A stretch of DNA of 64,000 nt from Excoecaria cochinchinensis (taxonomy: Eukaryota; Streptophyta; Magnoliopsida; Malpighiales; Euphorbiaceae): positions 186,001 through 250,000 of the forward strand of contig CANTUQ010000295.1 in NCBI GenBank assembly GCA_947683425.1. The letters run 5' to 3'. Shown piece after piece: positions 13,654-26,884 of this stretch. The notes beneath the pieces were generated by a model. It was not told where the DNA came from, ran no database searches, and saw only the letters and a program-made list of their open reading frames with translations. Made by a program: the position numbers and the translations under genes. Numbering within the stretch: the first letter of the stretch is position 1; the number at the start of each line of letters is the position of its first letter.

Positions 13654-15520
13654 ATGCGCTGTGACCGGCAAGCTTCCAGTAGCTATTCCAATCGAGTTTT
13701 CCTGAATTATTGGACTCGGATCCGAAATTTCACCACTTTTTACGATTTCTCGATTTTGGTGATTTTCCCTAGTGGTACCCCTAGGGGAATCCGTAAAAAT
13801 TCGTCGGATTTCGGCGAGGCCGATTCTCGATGCACTATGACCGGCAAGCTCCCAGTAGCTATTCCAATCGAGTTTTCCTGAATTATTGGACTCGGATCCG
13901 AAATTTAACCACTTTTTACGATTTCTCGATTTTGGTGATTTTTCCTAGTGGTACCCCTAGGGGAATTCGTAAAAATTTGTCGGATTCCGGCGAGGCCGAT
14001 TCTCGATGCGCTGTGACCGGCAAGCTTCCAGTAGCTATTCCAATCGAGTTTTCCTGAATTATTGGACTCGGATCCGAAATTTCATCACTTTTTACGATTT
14101 CTCCATTTTGGTGATTTTCCCTAGTGGTACCCCTAGGGGAATCCGTAAAAATTCGTCGGATTCCGGCGAGGCCGATTCTCGATGCGCTGTGACCGGCAAG
14201 CTTCCAGTAGCTATTCCAATCGAGTTTTCCTGAATTATTGGACTCGGATCCGAAATTTCACGATTTCTCGATTTTGGTGATTTTCCCTAGTGGTACCCCT
14301 AGGGGAATCCGTAAAAATTCGTCGGATTCCGGCGAGGCCGATTCTCGATGCGCTGTGACCGGCAAGCTTCCAGTAGCTATTCCAATCGAGTTTTCCTGAA
14401 TTATTGTACTCGGATCCGAAATTTTACAACTTTTTACGATTTCTCGATTTTTATGATTTTCCCTAGTGGTACCCCTAGGGGAATCCGTAAAAATTCGTCG
14501 GATTCCGGCGAGGCTGATTCTCGATGCGCTGTGACCGGCAAGCTTCCAGTAGCTATTCCAATCGAATTTTCCTGAATTATTGGACTCGGATCCGAAATTT
14601 CACGATTTCTCGATTTTGGTGATTTTCCCTAGTGGTACCCCTCGGGGAATCCGTAAAAATTCGTCGGATTTCGGCGAGGCCGATTCTCGATGCGCTGTGA
14701 CCGGCAAGCTTCCAGTAGCTATTCCAATCGAGTTTTCCTGAATTATTGGACTCGGATCCGAAATTTCACCACTTTTTACGATTTCTCGATTTTGGTGATT
14801 TTCCCTAGTGGTACCCCTAGGGGAATCCGTAAAAATTCGTCGGATTCCGGCGAGGCCGATTCTCGATGCGCTGTGACCGGCAAGCTTCCAGTAGCTATTC
14901 CAATCGAGTTTTCCTGAATTATTGGACTCGGATCCGAAATTTCACCACTTTTTACGATTTCTCGATTTTGGTGATTTTCCCTAGTGGTACCCCTAGGGGA
15001 ATCCGTAAAAATTCGTCGGATTCCGGCGAGGGCGATTCTCGATGCGCTGTGACCGGCAAGCTTCCTGTAGCTATTCCAATCGAGTTTTCCTGAATTATTG
15101 GACTCGGATCCGAAATTTCACCACTTTTTACGATTTCTCGATTTTGGTGATTTTCCCTAGTGGTACCCCTAGGGGAATCCGTAAAAATTCGTCGGATTCC
15201 GGCGAGGCCGATTCTCGATGCGCTATGACTGGCAAGCTCCCAGTAGCTATTCCAATCGAGTTTTCCTGAATTATTGGACTCGGATTCGAAATTTCACCAC
15301 TTTTTACGATTTCTCTATTTTGGTGATTTTTCCTAGTGGTACCCCTAGGGGAATCCGTAAAAATTTGTCGGATTCCGGCGAGGCCGATTCTCGATGCGCT
15401 GTGACCGGCAAGCTTCCAGTAGCTATTCCAATCGAGTTTTCCTGAATTATTGGACTCGGATCCGAAATTTCACCACTTTTTACGATTTCTCCATTTTGGT
15501 GATTTTCCCTAGTGGTACCC
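13654..15520 (+). repeat. Tandem 1,388-bp octamer block
   Basis: Monomers at 13654, 13830 and 14006 share private variants with those at 15042, 15218 and 15394, an offset of 1,388 bp. That equals six long plus two short monomers. Shared marks are 'gctatgac/actatgac' with 'aagctccc', 'tttttcctagtgg' plus 'aaatttgtcgg', and 'ctccattttgg'. The second copy is partial. Confidence 0.65.
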
Positions 15521-18500
15521 CTAGGGGAATCCGTAAAAATTCGTCGGATTCCGGCGAGGCCGATTCTCGATGCGCTGTGACCGGCAAGCTTCCAGTAGCT
15601 ATTCCAATCGAGTTTTCCTGAATTATTGGACTCGGATCCGAAATTTCACCACTTTTTACGATTTCTCGATTTTGGTGATTTTCCCTAGTGGTACCCCTAG
15701 GGGAATCCATAAAAATTCGTCGAATTCCGGCGAGGCCGATTCTCGATGCGCTGTGACCGGCAAGCTTCCAGTAGCTATTCCAATCGAGTTTTCCTGAATT
15801 ATTGGACTCGGATCCGAAATTTCACCACTTTTTACGATTTCTCGATTTTAGTGATTTTCCCTAGTGGTACCCCTAGGGGAATCCGTAAAAATTCATCGGA
15901 TTCCGGTGAGGCCGATTCTCGATGCGCTGTGACCGGCAAGCTTCCAGTAGCTATTCCAATCGAGTTTTCCTGAATTATTGGACTCGGATCCGAAATTTCA
16001 CGATTTCTCGATTTTGGTGATTTTCCCTAGTGGTACCCCTAGGGGAATCCGTAAAAATTCGTCGGATTTCGGCGAGGGCGATTCTCGATGCGCTGTGACC
16101 GGCAAGCTTCCAGTAGCTATTCCAATCGAGTTTTCCTGAATTATTGGACTCGGATCCGAAATTTCAGAACTTTTTACGATTCTCGATTTTGGTGATTTTC
16201 CCTAGTGGTACCCCTAGGGGAATCCGTAAAAATTCATTGGATTCCGGCGAGGCCGATTCTCGATGCGCTGTGACCGGCAAGCTTCCAGTAGCTATTCCAA
16301 TCGAGTTTTCCTGAATTATTGGACTCGCATCCGAAATTTCACCACTTTTTACGATTTCTCGATTTTGGTGATTTTCCCTAGTGGTACCCCTAGGGGAATC
16401 CGTAAAAATTCGTCGGATTCCGGCGAGGTCGATTCTCGATGCGCTGTGACCGGCAAGCTTCCAGTAGCTATTCCAATCGAGTTTTCCTGAATTATTGGAC
16501 TCGGATCCGAAATTTCACCACTTTTTACGATTTCTCGATTTTGGTGATTTTCCCTAGTGGTACCCCTAAGGGAATCCGTAAAAATTCGTCGGATTCCGGA
16601 GAGGCCGATTCTCGATGCGCTGTGACCGGCAAGCTTCCAGTAGCTATTCCAATCGAGTTTTCCTGAATTATTGGACTCGGATCCGAAATTTCACGATTTC
16701 TCGATTTTGGTGATTTTTCCTAGTCGTACCCCTAGGAGAATCCGTAAAAATTCGTCGGATTCCGGCGAGGCCGATTCTCGATGCGCTGTGACCGGCAAGC
16801 TTCCAGTAGCTATTCCAATCGAGTTTTCCTGAATTATTGGACTCGGATCCGAAATTTCACCACTTTTTACGATTTCTCGATTTTGGTGATTTTCCCTAGT
16901 GGTACCCCTAGGGGAATCCGTAAAAATTCGTCGGATTCCGGCGAGGCCGATTCTCGATGCGCTGTGACCGGCAAGCTTCCAGTAGCTATTCCAATCGAGT
17001 TTTCCTGAATTATTGGACTCGGATCCTATATTTCACAACTTTTTACGATTTCTCGATTTTTGTGATTTTCCCTAGTGGTACCCCTAGGGGAATCCGTAAA
17101 AATTCGTCGGATTCCGGCGAGGCCGATTCTCGTTGCGCTGTGACCGGCAAGCTTCCAGTAGCTATTCCAATCGAGTTTTCCTGAATTATTGGACTCGGAT
17201 CCGAAATTTCACGATTTCTCGATTTTGGTGATTTTCCCTAGTGGTACCCCTAGGGGAATCCGTAAAAATTCGTCGGATTTCGGCGAGGGCGATTCTCGAT
17301 GCGCTGTGACCGGCAAGCTTCCAGTAGCTATTCCAATCGAGTTTTCCTGAATTATTGGACTCGGATCCGAAATTTCACCACTTTTTACGATTTCTCGATT
17401 TTGGTGATTTTCCCTAGTGGTACCCCTAGGGGAATCCGTAAAAATTCGTCGGATTCCGGCGAGGCCGATTCTCGATGCGCTGTGACCGGCAAGCTTCCAG
17501 TAGCTATTCCAATCGAGTTTTCCTGAATTATTGGACTCGGATACGAAATTTCACCACTTTTAACGATTTCTCGATTTTTGTGATTTTCCCTAGTGGTACC
17601 CCTAGGGGAATCCGTAAAAATTCGTCGGATTCCGGCGAGGCCGATTCTCGATGCGCTGTGACCGGCAAGCTTCCAGTAGCTATTCCAATCGAGTTTTCCT
17701 GAATTATTGGACTCGGATCCGAAATTTCACCACATTTTACGATTTCTCGATTTTGGTGATTTTCCCTAGTGGTACCCCTAGGGGAATCCGTAAAAATTCA
17801 TCGGATTCCGGCGAGGCCGATTCTCGATGCGCTGTGACCGGCAAGCTCCTAGTAGCTATTCCAATCGAGTTTTCCTGAATTATTGGACTCGGATCCGAAA
17901 TTTCACCACTTTTTACGATTTCTCGATTTTGGTGATTTTTCCTAGTGGTACCCCTAGGGGAATCCGTAAAAATTCGTCGGATTCCGGCGAGGCCGATTTT
18001 CGATGCGCTATGACCGGCAAGCTTCCAGTAGCTATTCCAATCGAGTTTTCCTGAATTATTGGACTCGGATCCGAAATTTCACCACTTTTTACGATTTCTC
18101 CATTTTGGTGATTTTCGCTAGTGGTACCCCTAGGGGAATCCGTAAAAATTCGTCGGATTTCGGCGAGGCCGATTCTCGATGCGTTGTGACCGGCAAGCTT
18201 CCAGTAGCTATTCCAATCGAGTTTTCCTGAATTATTGGACTCGGATCCGAAATTTCACGATTTCTCGATTTTGGTGATTTTTCCTAGTGGTACCCCTAGG
18301 AGAATCCGTAAAAATTCGTCGGATTCCGGCGAGGCCGATTCTCGATGCGCTGTGACCGGCAAGCTTCCAGTAGCTATTCCAATCGAGTTTTCCTGAATTA
18401 TTGGACTCGGATCCGAAATTTCACCACTTTTTACGATTTCTCGATTTTGGTGATTTTCCCTAGTGGTACCCCTAGGGGAATCCGTAAAAATTCGTCGGAT

Positions 18501-21500
18501 TCCGGCGAGGCCGATTCTCGATGCGCTGTGACCGGCAAGCTTCCAGTAGCTATTCCAATCGAGTTTTCCTGAATTATTGGACTCGGATCCGAAATTTCAC
18601 AACTTTTTACGATTTCTCGATTTTTGTGATTTTCCCTAGTGGTACCCCTAGGGGAATCCGTAAAAATTCGTCGGATTCCGGCGAGGCCGATTCTCGATGC
18701 GCTGTGACCGGCAAGCTTCCAGTAGCTATTCCAATCGAGTTTTCTTGAATTATTGGACTCGGATCCGAAATTTCACGATTTCTCGATTTTGGTGATTTTC
18801 CCTAGTGGTACCCCTAGGGGAATCCGTAAAAATTCGTCGGATTTCGGCGAGGCCGATTCTCGATGCGCTGTGACCGGCAAGCTTCCAGTAGCTATTCCAA
18901 TCGAGTTTTCCTGAATTATTGGACTCGGATCCGAAATTTCACCACTTTTTACGATTTCTCGATTTTGGTGATTTTCCCTAATGGTACCCCTAGGGGAATC
19001 CGTAAAAATTCGTCGGATTCCGGCGAGGCCGATTCTCGATGCGCTGTGACCGGCAAGCTTCCAGTAGCTATTCCAATCGAGTTTTCCTGAATTATTGGAC
19101 TCGGATCCGAAATTTCACCACTTTTTACGATTTCTCGATTTTGGTGATTTTCCCTAGTGGTACCCCTAGGGGAATCCGTAAAAATTTGTCGGATTCCGGC
19201 GAGGTCGATTCTCGATGCGCTATGACCGGCAAGCTTCCAGTAGCTATTCCAATCGAGTTTTCCTGAATTATTGGACTCGCATCAGAAATTTAACCACTTT
19301 TTGCGATTTCTCGATTTTGGTGATTTTCCCTAGTGGTACCCCTAGGGGAATCCGTAAAAATTCGTCGGATTCCGGCGAGGCCGATTCTCGATGCGCTGTG
19401 ACCGGTAAGCTTCCAGTAGCTATTCCAATCGAGTTTTCCTGAATTATTGGACTTGGATCCGAAATTTCACCACTTTTTACGATTTCTCGATTTTGGTGAT
19501 TTTCCCTAGTAGTAACCCTAGGGGAATCCATAAAAATTCGTCGGATTCCGGCGAGGCCGATTCTCGATGCGCTGTGACCGGCAAGCTTCCAGTAGCTATT
19601 CCAATCGAGTTTTCCTGAATTATTGGACTCGGATCCCAAATTTCACCAATTTTTACGATTTCTCGATTTTGGTGATTTTCCCTAGTGGTACCCCTAGGGG
19701 AATCCGTAAAAATTCGTCGGATTCCGGCGAGGCCGATTCTCGATGCGCTGTGACCGGCAAGCTTCCAGTAGCTATTCCAATCGAGTTTTCCTGAATTATT
19801 GGACTCGGATCCGAAATTTCACGATTTCTCGATTTTGGTGATTTTCCCTAGTGGTACCCCTAGGGGAATCCGTAAAAATTCGTTGGATTCCGGCGAGGCC
19901 GATTCTCGATGCGCTGTGACCGGCAAGCTTCCAATAGCTATTCCAATCGAGTTTTCCTGAATTATTGGACTCGGATCCGAAATTTCACCACTTTTTACGA
20001 TTTCTCGATTTTGGTGAATTTCCCTAGTGGTACCCCTAAGGGAATCCGTAAAAATTTGTCGGATTCCGGCGAGGCCGATTCTCGATGCGCTGTGACCGAC
20101 AAGCTTTCTGTAGCTATTCCAATCGAGTTTTCCTGAATTATTGGACTCGGATCCGAAATTTCACCACTTTTTACGATTTCTCGATTTTGGTGATTTTCCC
20201 TAGTGGTACCCCTAGGGGAATCCGTAAAAATTCGTCGGATTTCGGTGAGGCCGATTCTCGATGCGCTGTGACCGGCAAGCTTCCAGTAGCTTTTCCAATC
20301 GAGTTTTCCTGAATTATTGGACTCGGATCCGAAATTTCACCACTTTTTACGATTTCTCGATTTTGGTGATTTTCCCTAGTGGTACCCCTAGGGGAATCCG
20401 TAAAAATTCGTCGGATTCCGGTGAGGCCGATTCTCGATGCGCTGTGACCGGCAAGCTTCCAGTAGCTATTCCAATCGAGTTTTCCTGAATTATTGGACTC
20501 GGATCCGAAATTTCACGATTTCTCGATTTTGGTGATTTTCCCTAGTGGTACCCCTAGGGGAATCCGTAAAAATTCGTCGGATTCCGGAGAGGCCTATTCT
20601 CGATGCGCTGTGACCGGCAAGCTTCCAGTAGCTATTCCAATCGAGTTTTCCTGAATTATTGGACTCGGATCCGAAATTTCACCACTTTTTACGATTTCTC
20701 GATTTTGGTGATTTTCCCTAGTGGTACCCCTAGGGGAATCCGTAAAAATTCGTCGGATTCCGGTGAGGCCGATTCTCGATGCGCTGTGACCGGCAAGCTT
20801 CCAGTAGCTATTCCAATCGAGTTTTCCTGAATTATTGGACTCGGATCCGAAATTTCACGATTTCTCGATTTTGGTGATTTTCCCTAGTGGTACCCCTAGG
20901 GGAATCCGTAAAAATTCGTCGGATTCCGGCGAGGCCAATTCTCGATGCGCTGTGACCGGCAAGCTTCCAATAGCTATTCCAATCGAGTTTTCCTGAATTA
21001 TTGGACTCGGATCCGAAATTTCACCACTTTTTACGATTTCTCGATTTTGGTGATTTTTCCTAGTGGTACCCCTAGGGGAATCCGTAAAAATTCGTCGGAT
21101 TCCGGCGAGGCCGATTCTCGATGCGCTGTGATCAGCAAGCTCCCAGTAGCTATTCCAATCGAGTTTTCCTGAATTATTGGACTCGGATCCGAAATTTCAC
21201 CACTTTTTACGATTTCTCGATTTTGGTGATTTTCCCTAGTGGTACCCCTAGGGGAATCCGTAAAAATTCGTCGGATTCCGGCGAGGCCGATTCTCGATGC
21301 GCTGTGACCGGCAAGCTTCCAGTAGCTATTCCAATCGAGTTTTCCTGAATTATTGGACTCGGATCCGAAATTTCACGATTTCTCGATTTTGGTGATTTTC
21401 CCTAGTGGTACCCCTAGGGGAATCCGTAAAAATTCGTCGGATTCCGGAGAGGCCGATTATCGATGCGCTGTGACCGGCAAGCTTCCAGTAGCTATTCCAA

Positions 21501-24500
21501 TCGAGTTTTCCTGAATTATTGGACTCGGATCCGAAATTTCACCACTTTTTACGATTTCTCGATTTTGGTGATTTTCCCTAGTGGTACCCCTAGGGGAATC
21601 CGTAAAAATTCGTCGGATTCCGGCGAGGCCGATTCTCGATGCGCTGTGACCGGCAAGCTTCCAGTAGCTATTCCAATCGAGTTTTCCTGAATTATTGGAC
21701 TCGGATCCGAAATTTCACCACTTTTTACGATTTCTCGATTTTGGTGATTTTCCCTAGTGGTACCCCTAGGGGAATCCGTAAAAATTCGTCGGATTCCGGC
21801 GAGGTCGATTCTCGATGCGCTGTGACCGGCAAGCTTCCAGTAGCTATTCCAATCGAGTTTTCCTGAATTATTGGACTCGCATCCGAAATTTAACCACTTT
21901 TTGCGATTTCTCGATTTTGGTGATTTTCCCTAGTGGTACCCCTAGGGGAATCCGTAAAAATTCGTCGGATTCCGGCGAGGCCGATTCTCGATGCGCTGTG
22001 ACCGGTAAGCTTCCAGTAGCTATTCCAATCGAGTTTTCCTGAATTATTGGACTCGCATCCGAAATTTAACCACTTTTTGCGATTTCTCGATTTTGGTGAT
22101 TTTCCCTAGTGGTACCCCTAGGGGAATCCGTAAAAATTCGTCGGATTCCGGCGAGGCCGATTCTCGATGCGCTGTGACCGGCAAGCTTCCAGTAGCTATT
22201 CCAATCGAGTTTTCCTGAATTATTGGACTCGGATCCGAAATTTCACGATTTCTCGATTTTGGTGATTTTCCCTAGTGGTACCCCTAGGGGAATCCGTAAA
22301 AATTCGTCGGATTCCGGAGAGGCCAATTCTCGATGCGCTGTGACCGGCAAGCTTCCAGTAGCTATTCCAATCGAGTTTTCCTGAATTATTGGACTCGGAT
22401 CCGAAATTTCACCACTTTTTACGATTTCTCGATTTTGGTGATTTTCCCTAGTGGTACCCCTAGGGGAATCCGTAAAAATTCGTCGGATTCCGGTGAGGCC
22501 GATTCTCGATGCGCTGTGACCGGCAAGCTTCCAGTAGCTATTCCAATCTAGTTTTCCTGAATTATTGGACTCGGATCCGAAATTTCACGATTTCTCGATT
22601 TTGGTGATTTTCCCTAGTGGTACCCCTAGGGGAATCCGTAAAAATTCGTCGGATTCCGGCGAGGCCATATCGATGCGCTGTGACCGGCAAGCTTCCAGTA
22701 GCTATTCCAATCGAGTTTTCCTGAATTATTGGACTCGGATCCGAAATTTCACCACTTTTTACGATTTCTCGATTTTGGTGATTTTTCCTAGTGGTACCCC
22801 TAGGGGAATCCGTAAAAATTCGTCGGATTCCGGCGAGGCCGATTCTCGATGCGCTGTGATCAGCAAGCTCCCAGTAGCTATTCCAATCGAGTTTTCCTGA
22901 ATTATTGGACTCGGATCCGAAATTTCACCACTTTTTACGATTTCTCGATTTTGGTGATTTTCCCTAGTGGTACCCCTAGGGGAATCCGTAAAAATTCGTC
23001 GGATTCCGGTGAGGCCGATTCTCGATGCGCTGTGACCGGCAAGCTTCCAGTAGCTATTCCAATCGAGTTTTCCTGAATTATTGGACTCGGATCCGAAATT
23101 TCACGATTTCTCGATTTTGGTGATTTTCCCTAGTGGTACCCCTAGGGAAATCCGTAAAAATTCGTCGGATTCCGGAGAGGCCGATTCTCGATGCGCTGTG
23201 ACCGGCAAGCTTCCAGTAGCTATTCCAATCGAGTTTTCCTGAATTATTGGACTCGGATCCGAAATTTTACCACTTTTTACGATTTCTCGATTTTGGTGAT
23301 TTTCCCTAGTGGTACCCCTAGGTGAATCCGTAAAAATTCATCGGATTCCGGCGAGGCCGATTCTTAATGCGCTGTGACAGGCAAGCTTCCAGTAGCTATT
23401 CCAATCGAGTTTTCCTGAATTATTGGACTCGGATCCGAAATTTCACCACTTTTTACGATTTCTCGATTTTGGTGATTTTCCCTAGTGGTACCCCTAGGTG
23501 AATCCGTAAAAATTCGTCGGATTCCGGTGAGGCCGATTCTCGATGCGCTGTGACCGGCAAGCTTCCAGTAGCTATTCCAATCGAGTTTTCCTGAATTATT
23601 GGACTCGGATCCGAAATTTCACGATTTCTCGATTTTGGTGATTTTCCCTAGTGGTACCCCTAGGGGAATCCGTAAAAATTCGTCGGATTCCGGCGAGGCC
23701 GATTCTCGATGCGCTGTGACCGGCAAGCTTCCAGTAGTTATTCCAATCGAGTTTTCCTGAATTATTGGACTCGGATCCGAAATTTCACCACTTTTTACGA
23801 TTTCTCGATTTTGGTGATTCTCTCTAGTGGTACCCCTAGGGGAATCCGTAAAAATTCGTCGGATTCCGGCGAGGCCGATTCTCGATGCGCTGTGACCGGC
23901 AAGCTTCCAGTAGCTATTCCAATCGAGTTTTCCTGAATTATTGGACTCGGATCCGAAATTTCACCACTTTTTACGATTTCTCGATTTTGGTGGTTTTCCC
24001 TAGTGGTACCCCTAGGGGAATCCGTAAAAATTCGTCGGATTCCGGCGAGGCCGATTCTCGATGCGCTGTGACCGGCAAGCTTCCAGTAGCTATTCCAATC
24101 GAGTTTTCCTGAATTATTGGACTCGGATCCGAAATTTCACCACTTTTTACGATTTCTCGATTTTGGTGATTTTCCCTAGTAGTACCCCTAGGGGAATCCG
24201 TAAAAATTCGTCGGATTCCGGCGAGGCCGATTCTCGATGCGCTGTGACCGGCAAGCTTCCAGTAGCTATTCCAATCGAGTTTTCCTGAATTATTGGACTC
24301 GGATCCGAAATTTCACGATTTCTCGATTTTGGTGATTTTCCCTAGTGGTACCCCTAGGGGAATCCGTAAAAATTCGTTGGATTCCGGCGAGGCCGATTCT
24401 CGATGCGCTGTGACCGGCAAGCTTCCAATAGCTATTCCAATCGAGTTTTCCTGAATTATTGGACTCGGATCCGAAATTTCACCACTTTTTACGATTTCTC

Positions 24501-25953
24501 GATTTTGGTGATTTTCCCTAGTGGTACCCCTAGGGGAATCCGTAAAAATTTGTCGGATTCCGGCGAGGCCGATTCTCGATGCGCTGTGACCGACAAGCTT
24601 TCTGTAGCTATTCCAATCGAGTTTTCCTGAATTATTGGACTCGGATCCGAAATTTCACCACTTTTTACGATTTCTCGATTTTGGTAATTTTCCCTAGTGG
24701 TACCCCTAGGGGAATCCGTAAAAATTCGTCGGATTCCGGTGAGGCCGATTCTCGATGCGCTGTGACCGGCAAGCTTCCATTAGCTATTCCAATCGAGTTT
24801 TCCTGAATTATTAGACTCGGATCCGAAATTTCACGATTTCTCGATTTTGGTGATTTTTCCTAGTGGTACCCCTAGGGGAATCCGTAAAAATTCGTCGGAT
24901 TCCGGCGAGGCCGATTCTCGATGCGCTGTGACCGGCAAGCTTCCAGTAGCTATTCCAATCGAGTTTTCCTGAATTATTGGACTCGGATCCGAAATTTCAC
25001 CACTTTTTACGATTTCTCGATTTTGGTGATTTTCCCTAGTGGTACCCCTAGGGGAATCCGTAAAAATTCGTCGGATTCCGGCGAGGCCGATTCTCGATGC
25101 GCTGTGACCGGCAAGCTTCCAGTAGCTATTCCAATCGAGTTTTCCTGAATTATTGGACTCGGATCCGAAATTTCACCACTTTTTACGATTTCTCGATTTT
25201 GGTGATTTTCGCTAGTGGTACCCCTAGGGGAATCCGTAAAAATTCGTCGGATTCCGGTGAGGCCGATTCTCGATGCGCTGTGACCGGCAAGCTTCCAGTA
25301 GCTATTCCAATCGAGTTTTCCTGAATTATTGGACTCGGATCCGAAATTTCACCACTTTTTACGATTTCTCGATTTTGGTGATTTTCCCTAGTGGTACCCC
25401 TAGGGGAATCCGTAAAATTTCGTCGGATTCCGGTGAGGCCGATTCTCGATGCGCTGTGACCGGCAAGCTTCCAGTAACTATTCCAATCGAGTTTTCCTGA
25501 ATTATTGGACTCGGATCCGAAATTGCACCACTTTTTACGATTTCTCGATTTTGGTGATTTTCCCTAGTGGTACCCCTAGGGGAATCCGTAAAAATTCGTC
25601 GGATTTCGGCGAGGCCGATTCTCGATGCACTGTGACCGGCAAGCTTCCAGTAGCTATTCCAATCGAGTTTTCCTGAATTATTGGACTCGGATCCGAAATT
25701 TCACGATTTCTCGATTTTGGTGATTTTCCCTAGTGGTATCCCTAGGGGAATCCGTAAAAATTCATCGGATTCCGGCGAGGCCGATTCTCGATGCGCTGTG
25801 ACCGGCAAGCTTCCAGTAGCTATTCCAATCGAGTTTTCCTGAATTATTGGACTCGGATCCGAAATTTCACCACTTTTTATGATTTCTCGATTTTGGTGAT
25901 TTTCCCTAGTGGTACCCCTAGGGGAATCCGTAAAAATTCGTCGGATTTCGGCG

Positions 25954-25958
25954 AGGCC
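25954..25958. repeat. Target-site duplication AGGCC (left)
   Basis: Five bases directly before the LTR, repeated exactly at 35757-35761. Five bp is the usual duplication length for Ty3/gypsy integrases. It lies in the satellite motif 'gaggccgattctcg'. Confidence 0.95.
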
Positions 25959-26404
25959 TGTCACACCCCGTTTGCCCCCTAGTAGAATGAGCCCGTCTGT
26001 CTGTCTGTATGTGTAAGCATTCGCATGTGTTCGGCATTTCATAGGGGTATTTTAGTAATAATGCATGTTTTTGGGTTTTATTATTATGCGGGTGCCTACA
26101 TGACATTAGTGTGTGAATTAGTTAGGAATTAATTGTGTACATTGGAGCATACCATTGTAGGGTGTTTTAATTAAGAATACATTATGTGTGTGTGATGTTT
26201 GTTGAGTTAGGGTGTGAGCAATTAGCTTCATCAATAGGATTTGGACACATACTTAGGGCAAAGAAAAGAAAAAGAAAGAAGTGAAGATAACAGATTTACG
26301 TTACCTTCTTCTCTTCTTTTTCTCCATTTTCTTTACTCTAAGTATTGTGGTGTGGATTGTAGTTTGATTGGTGAAGATAATCTCTCCTTGCATCCCCTAG
26401 CTTG

Positions 26405-26520
26405 GTAAGTGCATATCTTGTCTTTGTTTTACTGTCACTTTACACCTTCATCTTCTTCTTTAGGTTGAGTTTTAATTTAGGGTTGCATGTTGATGGTCAT
26501 TTACTGTGTTTGTGTTCTAG
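26405..26520 (+). promoter_or_regulatory. Candidate intron in the LTR leader
   Basis: A donor-like 'cttg|gtaagt' at 26405 is followed by pyrimidine-rich acceptor-like sites, the best being 'tgtgttctag' ending at 26520. The segment after it reads as a short open frame ending in two stops (tga tag at 26578-26583). The CT-rich tract upstream could be a transcription start region. Splicing is inferred only from motifs. The same signals are present in the 3' LTR at +7,260. Confidence 0.3.
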
Positions 26521-26884
26521 CTGAGGCTCCACGTGATCCAAAGGGGAAAGAGGTTGCTGGACCTAGTGGAGCTAAGTGATAGAGGCTTAGAATTCAGGTT
26601 TGGGATTAATTGCTTGTGATTTGCATAATTTGAGTTTACTGGAAATTTCTAGGGTTTATATGTTCTTGAAGAATTGAATGCAAATACCTTTGATTAGTTT
26701 GACTGAATACTGGTTTGAGTTGTTTATATGTTGTTTGAGATATTTTCTGGAAGGTAAGAACTGGTTTGAGTAGTTTTTAAACTAATTTAGATTGATTGAT
26801 TTCGTTCTGGGAAAATTCTGGAAAATCTGGTTCAAATCTCGATTTATCTGATGCTGTCGCGTGACTCGCCAGAAAGTGAGGCAA

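Larger units (their letters stand above)
104..16781 (+). repeat. Higher-order repeat domain (694-bp tetramer / 870-bp pentamer)
   Basis: A fixed series of variant monomers recurs. B has 'cagaac' for 'caccac'. C has 'gactcgcatcc' and 'gaggtcg'. D has 'ctaaggg' and 'ggagagg'. E is short, with 'tagtcgtac' and 'aggagaat'. B-C-D-E is 3x176+166 = 694 bp. I see it starting near 280, 2016, 2886, 4436, 5306, 8952, 9822, 11562 and 16087. Some copies are preceded by an A monomer ('cgagggcgatt'), giving an 870-bp pentamer, for example 5130-5999 and 9646-10515. The markers are absent after about 16.8 kb. Confidence 0.85.
1..25958 (+). repeat. Satellite DNA array 1 (176/166-bp monomers)
   Basis: Uninterrupted head-to-tail tandem array, about 149 monomers, all in one orientation. 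The long monomer is about 176 bp. The short one is about 166 bp and lacks a 10-bp block between 'tttcac' and 'gatttctcg'. I counted about 35 short monomers between 104 and 25791. Each monomer carries fixed landmarks: AAGCTT, GGATCC inside the palindrome TCGGATCCGA, GGTACC, and the palindrome CCCCTAGGGG. Variation between monomers is mainly single substitutions and rare 1-bp indels. Both lengths are close to a plant nucleosome repeat, as is common in centromeric, pericentromeric or subtelomeric satellites; which of these this is cannot be told here. The array is cut at 25958 by a retrotransposon and resumes at 35757. The left edge of the window lies inside the array. Confidence 0.97.

Noticed and set aside
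104..26000. Dozens of overlapping 75-codon open frames beginning with the same residues
   Set aside because: They are the same satellite stretch translated again in each monomer. They overlap the next copy, follow the repeat period (176 is not a multiple of 3), and have no gene structure.
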